A stretch of 32,207 nt of DNA from Ophiostoma sp. CBS 140.51 (Eukaryota; Ascomycota; Sordariomycetes; Ophiostomatales; Ophiostomataceae): assembly GCA_029298735.1 (NCBI GenBank), contig JANSLP010000357.1, positions 1-32,207 of the forward strand. The letters run 5' to 3'. Shown here piece after piece: positions 9,780 through 19,200 of this stretch; position 1 is the stretch's first letter, and every line of letters starts with the position of its first letter. The translations under genes and the position numbers were made by a program. The notes beneath the pieces were generated by a model that was given only the letters and a program-made list of their open reading frames with translations, was not told where the DNA came from and ran no database searches.

Positions 9780-10346
9780 TTAAATCTGCTTCCGCAGACC
9801 AGTGCGGCTGTCGACCGTGGGGTCCAGACGGTTCATCATGTCCGAGCTGTGCGGGCCAGCAGTGGCCTGCACGTTGGAGCCGCCGACGACGCCGCCATTA
9901 TTGCGACCGCCAGCAGCAGCCGAGTGGCCAAGGCCGGCACCGCCGACACCGGCACCGGCAGTACCGAGACCGCCGTTATGGTGGGTACCCGCAGCCGTGG
10001 TGGCACCGGGGTGCGCGACGTGGGGTGTGTTGTGGTTGTGGTGGTGCGCCAGACCGGCACCGGCCAAGCCGGCAGCGCCGCCAGCAATGGCAGGGTTCAC
10101 ATTATGCTTGTGGGTGTGCTGGTTGTGGGCAGCAGCCGTCTTGGACAGATCGCTGTCGACGGTAGGGTCGAGCTTGTTGGCAATATCGTGGCGGTGGGGG
10201 CCGGCAGTGTTGGGCGCGGGGCCCGTGGCCGACGTCTGGGTGGCCGGGATGTGGGTGGCCGGGTTGACGCCGCCGCCGAGGTGGTGGTGGTTGCCAGTGG
10301 CGCCGGTGGTGGCGTACTCGCGGTTATCGGGATGAATGAGACCCAT
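9780..10346 (-). CDS. Small Gly/Ala/His/Asn-rich protein with two LDPTVDS motifs
   Basis: A 188-residue hydrophilic protein without membrane segment or signal peptide. It contains two copies of a motif: AGPHRHDIANKLDPTVDSD (about residues 48-66) and AGPHSSDMMNRLDPTVDSR near the C-terminus. GPHxSxxxNKLDPxVDSD-like motifs recur in small uncharacterised fungal proteins, several of them stress- or development-linked as far as I recall. Between the motifs lies His/Asn-rich sequence (HNQHTHKHN, HHHNHN) and Gly/Ala-rich sequence (AGGAAGLAGAGLAHHH). The His clusters could bind metal, but that is speculation. A TATA-like element lies about 150 bp upstream. The neighbouring upstream region is long (1.6 kb), shared divergently with the transposase-like gene. 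Confidence 0.8.
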   Translation of the reverse strand: MGLIHPDNREYATTGATGNHHHLGGGVNPATHIPATQTSATGPAPNTAGPHRHDIANKLDPTVDSDLSKTAAAHNQHTHKHNVNPAIAGGAAGLAGAGLAHHHNHNTPHVAHPGATTAAGTHHNGGLGTAGAGVGGAGLGHSAAAGGRNNGGVVGGSNVQATAGPHSSDMMNRLDPTVDSRTGLRKQI

Positions 10347-11983
10347 GATGGCGGTTGTAAGGTGAAGTGGTGAAGTTTAAGAGTTTGAAAAGTGTAAAGG
10401 TAAAAGTTGTTGAAGATGTAGAGTAGTTTGGTTGGATGATTGTTTGACGAAGATGGAGATAAAAAAGATTGACCATGAAGGTGAACCAAACCTGACTTAT
10501 ATATGTGTTCGTGAAGACCAAAAACCGTCGACACGACTCAAAATGCCAAGTCAGATGTCCAAGATGTCCAAAGAGGGCGTCGATGAGATCATCAGGAATC
10601 CCTCTTCCAAGACTACTTCCAAGAACATGAGAACGCCATCAAACGCAATCCAGTGCCTTCACCAAGAACATCCACCATAAAAGGCCAGAAGGCGTAACAG
10701 CAAGCTCCCTCCGAGTTACGTCCTTGATTCGTTCGACTTGATACCATCGAATTCTCCGCACGCGTCACGGCATTTCCTCTTTTCTCTAATTTGTCGAATT
10801 TGTCCAGTACTTTCCCATTGCCTTTCCCACAACTCATGACCGTTCTTGGAGGCCTTCCTTCATGACGTCTGCGATCGCACAGAGTACTTCCCGATCTAGA
10901 GGTTCCGATAAAGAAAGTTCTCCTGGAGGACAGGACGGAGTACAACCGGGACCTGCACGAATCTGTTCCAACATGCACCAACATACCGCTTTACATCAAT
11001 GCCGGCAATAATGCCTGCAAACTCTGCACTCCATCATCATGGCCATGTCATTGTTATGTAATGAAGGATGCAGACGAGAGAGGAAGGATGAAAAAAGAGG
11101 GGAACAATACGAAAATAGCAAAATATCTATGGGGACTTTTCAGAAAACGTGATTGTATCCATCTTGGACGGAGGCAAAGAAGGCAAAGAACGAACAAGAC
11201 GCCATTGACGGCATGGCATGCCAACGGTTCTCCAACATCAACCCACTCGAGCCACCGTTGTCGTTAAACTGACGTTGGTGCTGGTATTAGTGGTGTTAAT
11301 TAGCAAAGTTGCGGCGCACTGGCGAGTGGGTGTTAGTGGATTGGCTGAAACGTGGGTGGCAAGCCGTTGACGTTTTTGCCCCACAATCGTCGACGGGTCG
11401 CTAATATCATTGGCCAAGAACGACAGCCAACAATCAACTCCGAGCCACTTCCCCAAGATTTTCCTCTCTCAGTGACCGCATCCCCCAAAACCGATGACGA
11501 TGATTCTCACACACTGTTCCACTTTTGTCGTTTTGCCCTGCCCAGACCTGTTGGACGCTGCCAGACACTGGCAAGATCGCCATTCACTCCGATCGCGTTC
11601 TTCACCAGTTCACTTCAGCGCGTTTGCTGTATGTTTTCTGGTTGCTGACCAGATCGTTTACTTCTTTCCTAATTTGGAAGTGACGAACGCCGAGATTGAC
11701 GACGTTTTGTTTACTTCTGACGTCTGTATCGCTCAATCGCTCCTTCTGTTTACATTATGATGCTGATTGTACGCGACGGGCGCGTTCCTGCCTTTTCTGA
11801 AAGCTCTGAAAATGCCTATTTTAATGCTCTTTCCCGCGGGACAAGTGTCTTGCGTTTCGTCCTCCTTCCTTCCTACTAACTCCCATCTCGAAATCGACTT
11901 TATCGCCAACTGTCGACTTACGCTAAAACCACCAAAACAGCAGCATCACGATCTTTACGAACCACGACCACCAACATACAGCC
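10347..11983. other. Long divergent intergenic region
   Basis: No credible gene in 1.6 kb. It contains the promoter of the Gly/His-rich gene on the left and of the transposase-like gene on the right. A short tandem ATGTCCAAG duplication occurs at about 10553-10571. Frames up to 123 codons are low-scoring and carry no family signature. Confidence 0.55.
10497..10504 (-). promoter_or_regulatory. TATA box of the LDPTVDS gene
   Basis: On the minus strand the sequence reads TATATAAG, about 150 bp upstream of the ATG at 10346. A strong TATA box suits a tightly regulated or inducible gene. Confidence 0.5.
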
Positions 11984-12448
11984 ATGCCTCAACGCATCGA
12001 CACTACCCAAACGAGGCGCATCCTCGGCGCCTGTGAGTGGAGCCGCAAACACGGCAAGGTCATTCCCTACACTCATATCTTTGAGCACAACGGCATCTCC
12101 AAGTCGGCTGGTTTCCGTCTCCTACGTCGTGAAAATGGCGGGCAGTCGCGCAAGCCGCACTATGTTTTGAAGAAGTGCCCCGGTGGCAACAGCAACAAGA
12201 CCAATGGCACCCGCAAAGAATTGACCGAGGAGGATGTCGACCAGCTCATTGACTACCTAAAGTATGGCGGCTTCAATGCACGCACGCTCAACTACAAGCA
12301 GCTCGTGGAAGCGGCCGGGCTCGACGTCAATGTATCCCCGCGCACCGTGCAGGCCAAGCTAGCCAAGCGGGGGTTCAAGCGGTACCCAGCCACGGAGGTG
12401 GACGAGCTGCCCGAAGAGGAGAAGAAGAAACGGGGAATGAAGGTGTAA
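11984..12448 (+). CDS. Solo transposase-like helix-turn-helix DNA-binding protein
   Basis: A 154-residue basic protein. Residues 5-50 (TTQTRRILGACEWSRKHGK ... GISKSAGFRLL) and residues about 75-135 (ELTEEDVDQLIDYLKYGGF, then LNYKQLVEAAGLDVNVSPRT and VQAKLAKRGFKRYPA) match the layout of the two N-terminal helix-turn-helix domains of fungal Tc1/mariner-like transposases. The catalytic DDE domain is absent: the frame closes with an acidic/lysine tail (DELPEEEKKKRGMKV) and nothing transposase-like follows. The frame is intact, with no RIP-type stops, which fits a domesticated DNA-binding protein better than a decaying transposon. Start at 11984 is the first ATG. An alternative is a truncated transposase relic that stayed open by chance. 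Confidence 0.75.
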   Translation: MPQRIDTTQTRRILGACEWSRKHGKVIPYTHIFEHNGISKSAGFRLLRRENGGQSRKPHYVLKKCPGGNSNKTNGTRKELTEEDVDQLIDYLKYGGFNARTLNYKQLVEAAGLDVNVSPRTVQAKLAKRGFKRYPATEVDELPEEEKKKRGMKV

Positions 12449-15400
12449 CAGGAGTCAAGGGGACACAGGAGAAAGAAGAATACCCACAGGCGCAAGACGC
12501 CACGATTTGAAATGAACACATTTGCATTTTTGACTCAGTTGCTTGGTCGCCCGCCTTGTCTGCCTGTGCCTGTGATGCCTAATTGTTCAACTTGTGTTGT
12601 GCCGTACGATGCCGCACATTGCCATATATTACTGTCGCCTCTTCTCACGGTATTGCTCACGCCCTTTGACTTTTGCTCTTCCACCCTCACAAGGCTGTGC
12701 TTCCGTCAAGGAAGGGGACGAAGAGCCACAATGGCTCGATACGTCATTTTCTGTCATTTTCTTGGCGGCATTTTGCTCCCCCTCTCAGTCAAGACAGGTC
12801 AAGACGAGCCTCCTCTGTCCATTCTGCCTTTCCGTCTGCCCTTTTCGGACGATCGAGAGTCATCCACGCCCCTGGCGAGAGACCAGTCTGGAGAGCAGCC
12901 TGGGGAAGTCGAAGGCTTCTCGACAGAGATTGGTCACTTTTTAATTCCCCAAGCTCGTGAGCCTCAGGCTGACACTGTTTCTCTCTTGCCATTGGACTGT
13001 CATTGTTTCCGTTGTGGCCAGATTTTGCTTGGTCTTGTGTTTTGGGGGGGGGGGGTTGCCGTCTGCCGTGACGATTCTGCACTCCCTACGTCTAGCGAGG
13101 AGGGGCAGCCCCCAACCCGCAGCCGCAAAAAGAAAAGGAAAGAAAAAAAAGAACAAGGGGCATTGTTTTGCGGAATGATACGTTGAGGCACCTTCGAGCG
13201 AGTGAAGCATGCCGACAGGGGTAACAGGGCTGTGCTGACTGGTCCAGCCCGTATTCAGTAATTCGTAACAAGGCGGCAGACGCACAAGTCCAGGGACTAC
13301 AAGGGTGACCACAAATCGGGGACCAGACCAGGATCACAATACAATACCATTGTCCCCAAGACGAGACATGGTAACATTGATTTGCTTACGAGTGTGGAGT
13401 TTGTGGCTCACATTACGGGTCGATCGTTACTTGTCTGCAGCCATCCTGTTCTCGCGTTGCGCAAAAACGACGACCTGAACATCAATCTCAATTACAAGGC
13501 ATCCGAGGCACCTTACATACGGACATCGCCGAGAGAGAAGAGACACCATCAGAACAAGATCAGCGAGCAGTGAGGGAGAAAGTACTTGTACCGGAGACGG
13601 CAGCCACAATGTATATTCATGTGCATGATCGATCACGAGCAACAGAGGAGAAGACGGAAGTCAATGGAGATACGAACAAGACAGAACGTGGGGGGCCGCC
13701 CCCAATTGCTTTCAACAAGAAGCCCCGTGAATTCCGAAAGTACCACCTCAACCAGGCTGCGCAGGTGAACCAACTAAAAATAAAGAAACAGCCAGAGAAT
13801 TGAGGAGCCTCGTGACTCTTGTGGCCTGATTAAGGGACCTTGCGTGGGGTTTGTCGTCGCCTGTGGCTGTTCATTTTTGTCAATTATCATGGTTCAGTGC
13901 CAGGCAGATGCCCCCCAAAAGTTTGACTCGTCAAAAACATGTTGAGACACTCCCGTTCGGCCTCGTTTGTCTTGTCAGAGCAAGTGCGGGCCGAACTGTG
14001 CAATCACAGCGTCGCATTGGATGCTCGGAGAAGAGGGGAGAAGAGGGGGGCAGGTGTGGGCGAGAGGAAAAGAAAAAAGGACCAAAAAACAGGACCGGAT
14101 GCAACGTCGTGGGAAGAAACGAGGTCGAGCAAGAGCGAGAAGGAAAGAAAGAAGACCAAAATCTCACACCTCGTACCAAAACAAGCCACAAAAACCTCGG
14201 AAGGATTTGAAGGATTGCAGAAGAACAAAAAATTCAAACAAGCGCGAAGCTGTCAATACATGGGAACAGGAAACTTGTGCAAGGCACAGACGGCGCAGGA
14301 CAGACGATCGGGAGGGAGGGTTCGTCCTGCGTTCTGGTTGGTCAGCCCTATGCTTACGCTCATTTCTTCTCATTGCTTTCTTTTTCCAGTTCTACAGCCG
14401 TTTCGTTTTTCGGGTTTCTCACGACAAACATGGTTGGGTGTATTTTTCTGTCATCTTTTTTTTTTCAGCCCGGGACATGTTGACAAAAATGGCAAGTCTC
14501 CGAGAGGCCAAGAAGCCACAAAGGGCACAAAGGGCACAAAGGGCACAGAAAAGGCACAGAATGTGAACTTGCAGAAAGATGCAGGAGATAAGAGTCGAAT
14601 AAAAAAAACCATGGGGAATTACTTCGCAAAACACATGATTCGCTGTTTCAATGAAATCAAAGGCAAGCCACAGGGGCCCAACTCTGGGTCTGCTGGGTCT
14701 CTGTTGACGAAAGAAGAGCCCCCAGGTCCCCGAAACAAAAACGGGACTGGCCGCGATTGTCCGTGAGCCCCTCGACAAATACAACATGGGTCCCTTGTCT
14801 TCAACCTCCACCTTTTCCACCAAAAGGTCAGTTTTGCGCGAGCACAAACGACATTGCGTGTCTTGAAGATGGAGACCACGCGCTTTTTGCACAATTTTTG
14901 CTGTCGTCTTGTTCCTTTGGGCGCTTTTGTGGTTTTTGGCCTCGTTTCTGAATTTCTGGCGGCACCATATTCCCACTTTCTCTTCCTTTTGAGCCTCTCT
15001 TTCTCTCTATTCTCCCGTTTATTTCTCTTTTCTCTTCTTCCCTCTCATATTTCCATCCTGCATCCTTTCCGCTGCGGATCCTGCAATGCAGCCCAGCCCC
15101 AGGGCCCTGGCAGTATTTTGGTCCGTCATCTGTTCATATTTTGATTATCGCTCGGTACGACATGGAGAAGAAAGACAATAAGAAAACGAACCGTCTGTCA
15201 AAGTCCACACGGCTTGCGCTCTCTCTTTCCCATCGTCTGGCGGTCTCTTGTCTTCCATGCCTACCCCGAGACAGGCACCAACAGTCCATCGACTGTTCAA
15301 CCGAAGGACCCTTGTCCTTATCCGCCTCGCCTGCATGATCTGGCAGCTGTCTCGCGGACTCGAGGACGAGCCAATTTGACGAAAGATGTTGAAGAGGTTG

Positions 15401-16299
15401 CAATCAGAATGGATCATGCCCACGTAAAGTTTCAAAAAAAAAAAAACCACAAGACTGATACTTTGAAGCAGCCTGTCCTGTAGAATATGACAACCAATAC
15501 CATACCATGCATCCCGTCGGTCGTTGTTGCACACGCCCCCATTCGTCAATGTTCTTTTTCTGGTCCTTTCTGTTCTCCGTACTCCGTCTCCCTTCCTCCC
15601 ACTCCTCTCCCACCCCATTGTAACCCACCAAGAGCCCTGTCTTACTCCGTTTCGCTGCCTTTCTAACGTCGTATCATCGTTCTTTTTTGTCCATTTCTAC
15701 TTTTCTTTCTATTTTTCTCCATTGCTTCCACAGCCGCACACAGCTGTGGACCAATGGGCACACGCCCCCTCCACTTCCCCCGAGGAGGCTCCGTTCTCAC
15801 TCTCACCCTCTTGTCCCCCCTCGTCCCCATCCCTCCACTTCCTCGTCATGTTCATGTCTTGTGTCTTGGGTCGTCTGGACATGGGACATGGGACAGTCCG
15901 TGAGATGGGGCAAGGCGACAAGGACGAGGCAGAGTCGAGCAGCTGAGCGGATCTCTCGTCTGTTTTTGCGTTTCTTTTCTGTTTCTCTGTTCCTGCCCCT
16001 CGCTTGACGTCCTCCCGTTAGTCGTTCCTTCCTTCCCGAATACATCGTGCATCGCCTTCCTCTCCACGAGTCGAAGTGGTCCACTCTTTCCATTTTTTGT
16101 TATATCCTGCCTCCCTCGCTCCTTCCTTTTCACATTGCATAGACGATTTCTTCTTATCCTCTCTTCTTCTTCGTTCCTTCCCTGTTTGGCCCCGTCGACC
16201 AAAGGACTGATACAGGCCATTGCTCTTTCCCTTTCGATCCTCTTTCTCTACATCTTTCCTTCCTATCCGTAGGTCGTCTCCTTAGTGCTCCTGCCCACC
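12449..16299. other. 3.85 kb gene-free interval upstream of the dioxygenase-P450 gene
   Basis: I find no credible protein gene. Base composition is strand-skewed: about 14000-14250 is purine-rich on the plus strand, and about 14960-16290 is pyrimidine-rich. Homopolymer tracts include G12 at 13044-13055 and A13 at 15434-15446. Longer frames (224 codons at 12512-13186, 275 codons at 13939-14766) are low-complexity with no family features. It may be a large regulatory region, a long 5' leader with introns, or hold a noncoding RNA; the sequence alone does not decide. Confidence 0.55.
14517..14553. repeat. 9-bp tandem repeat
   Basis: Three exact copies of ACAAAGGGC followed by a degenerate one (ACAGAAAAGGC). 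Short repeat inside the gene-free interval. Confidence 0.75.
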
Positions 16300-19200
16300 A
16301 TGCGTGCCAATCTGGCATTGCTGGCATTGGCGTCGTCTTCGACCGTCACGGCACTCGACACGCGCTACCATGCCACAACAAACAAGAACGGCGACTATGT
16401 GGCTGACCCCAGCCGCCCGACCCATGACGACGACAGGCCCGGCAACCACTTTTCGAACTGGTTCCACCACATTGTCAAGCACGGCCGCGCCGGTGATGAC
16501 CTCAAAGATTTCTTCCTCGGCGGCCATGTGCCCAAGAACGCCTCTTTTCAGACGATCCAGGACAGCCTGAATCTCACAGATCGGCAGCCCGTTGCCGGCC
16601 AGCTTCACAACCAAAAGCACATCTCGCCTTCGAAACCACACCCGGGCCGTGGAGCACCGCACCATTGGGACGCTCTGGAGGCCAAGAAGCTCTTCAAGCA
16701 CCTCAACTTTGAGCTCGACGAGACGTGCATTGCCGACAAGGCCAACTGGTGGTACCGCACCTACGACGGATCGTGTAATTGGCTCAAGGCCGATGAAGCA
16801 GGACAGGGCCGTTATGGTCAAGCTAAGTCCCGCGACTTTGACCAACATTACTATGCAGACGGTATCTCGGAGCCTCGCGAAGGTCCCAATCCCCGTGCTG
16901 TCAGCAACGCCTTCTTCCGGCGCAATAGCACGATCTACTACGAACACACCCCGCTGCTTCTGGGCTTGATCGAGTTTATCATTCACGATGTGACCTGGTC
17001 CCAAGACTCGTCCACCGAGTTTATTGACGTCGAGATGCCCGAAGACGAGACCGAGTTTGCGCCCAACACCACGCTACGTGTTTGGCGTGCCGCAGCAGCG
17101 CCTGGTACAGGTACATCCCCGCAGAACCCCCGTGAGAACATGAACCACGCGACGACATGGATCGATGTCTCTTCGCTGTACGGCAGCACACGGTCTGTCG
17201 GTGAAGCGCTCCGTACCAAAGAAGGCGGCCGACTCAAGACCCAGGAGGTACTTGGCGGCACGAAATGGAAGTCTCCCGAGAGCAAGAAGACTTCCTACCT
17301 GCCCTTTGACACCATGGGCGTGCCTGTTCGCAGCCCGCCCGGTATGGACCCGGCCACGCTGTTTGCTGGTGGTGACCCGCGCACCAACGAGGACTGGGTT
17401 ATGCTTGCTGTGCATAATCTGCTGCTCCGTGAGCACAACCGTCTGGCCGGTATTCTCGCTGACAAGCGCCCCGACATGGATGATGAGCAGCTCTACCAAA
17501 CGACGCGCCTGCTCATGTCCGCCAAGTTCCAGCTCATCGGCAACGCCTACCAGATGGCTTACTTTGAAAAGGACATGCCGTGGCCACAGGACGACGGCTT
17601 TCCCCTGTTCCGCGAGATACATGGCGAAGATTGGCTGCAGATGAACCCGGCCAACACCTACCCCTGGCCACTGGCCATGAAGGCGGGCCGTCCCACAGTC
17701 GTCAGTGCCGAGATGGCCGTTGTGTACCGCTTCCACGAGTTTATCGTCAACGAGTTTCCGATTGTCGACGCTGCCGGCACCACGCTGCACAACCAGAGTC
17801 TGTTTGACACGGGCTTTGACGCCAAGGGATTTATTGGTGCCGGTCTCGAGAACATTCTGCGTGGTGTCGTATCTACCACCATCCCCAACTTCAAGAGCGG
17901 TGTTGACGAGTCCTTCCGGTCTGCTGGAAAGTACCGCGGCAGCCCCTTTGATATTGTAACATGGTCGATTGTACACGAGCGCGAGCAGGGTTTGCCCACC
18001 TTCAACAACTACTTCCGTGCCTACAACGCCCAGAAGCCTCATGTCCTTGTCCCCATCCGGGAGCGTTTCGAAGACTTTACGACCGTCCCGGAGCACCTGG
18101 CTGCCCTCAAGAAGCTGTACAAGTCGCCCGATGAGGTCGACCTGGTCGTCGGCTGCCAGCTGGACGAGACCATGTTCCCCGCTACGTCTGTGCCCAGATC
18201 GTCCCTCATTGTCAGTTTGTTCAACCTCATCAGCATGGGCAACGCCGACCGTTTCTCCGTGGGCTATGCCGCTATGCGCTGCTGGCTCGTCGACAAACCG
18301 TGGGACTGCCATCCCAGCAATGCCCTCGAGGATCTGCTGTGGAAGCCCGTTGCCAAGGAGGGCTTCCCCGACTTCCGCTTCTATGACGATTTCTGGATGG
18401 AGGAGCTCGACTTCCAGGCTCACGGCCAAAATCTGCTGTGGCGTATCGTCACCGAAAACACCGACATCAACTGTCTGCAGCAGCACCCGCTCTTCCCAGC
18501 TGACCCCAAAACGAACCCCATTCTGTGCGTGCAGCCGGCTACCAAGGTCAACTGGGCCGTCATTGGCTCGACGGCCACAGAAGTCACGTTGTCTCTCGTC
18601 AAGGAACACTACGTCGCCATCATCATCACAGTTCTTGCTCTGGTCGCCACTGTTTATCTGGTCAAGTACGCCATGGCCCGTGAGGATGGCTACCCGCACG
18701 TTTTGTACGGCTGGCCCATTCTTGGTGAGGGCTATGCCTTCCAGCAGAATGCCAAGGCCGTTCTCCTCAAGGGCCTCGAGAAGCTCGGCAACCGTGCCGG
18801 GCCCTCCAAGGTCTTTGGCATGCACCTCGGCCCGCAGACGCACTACCTCTTGACCCAACCCGAAGACCTGCAGATGATGCTCGACGACAACCCGTACAGT
18901 GTCCACTTCAACCTCGACAAGTTCTTTGCCGGTCTTGGTGCGCCCATTTTCTTGGGCAAGGACGTTTTCTCCATCAACTTACACGCTACTCTCATTCGCA
19001 CCCACCTCGCCAACCCGGACACTGTCCGCCAGTTTGGTCCGACCATTGCCTCCGCCGCCGAACGCTACCTGCGTGACAACCCGCTGGCCCCGGCCGACGG
19101 CAGCTCTGTCGTGCACCAGACCCTGAGCGACTGGATGGACCGTTTCAGCACCAGTGTCAGTGCACGATGCATGCTCGGTGCCGATGCCGACCAGCACCCG

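Noticed and set aside
11984..12448. Complete Tc1/mariner transposon
   Set aside because: No catalytic domain and no flanking terminal inverted repeats were found around the gene.
12512..13186. 224-codon plus-strand frame downstream of the transposase-like gene
   Set aside because: No conserved pattern, no plausible domain, runs through a G12 tract and ends in a Lys-rich low-complexity tail.
13939..14766. 275-codon plus-strand frame
   Set aside because: Composition follows the purine-rich strand skew and includes a 9-bp tandem repeat; no family features.
16285..16299. Five-codon upstream extension of the fusion protein
   Set aside because: It starts at GTG, which is not a normal start in fungal nuclear genes; the ATG at 16300 has an optimal context and begins the signal peptide.
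17074..18906. 610-codon open frame on the minus strand
   Set aside because: It lies fully inside the dioxygenase-P450 gene on the opposite strand, has no family motif and is explained by the high GC at third positions of the real gene.
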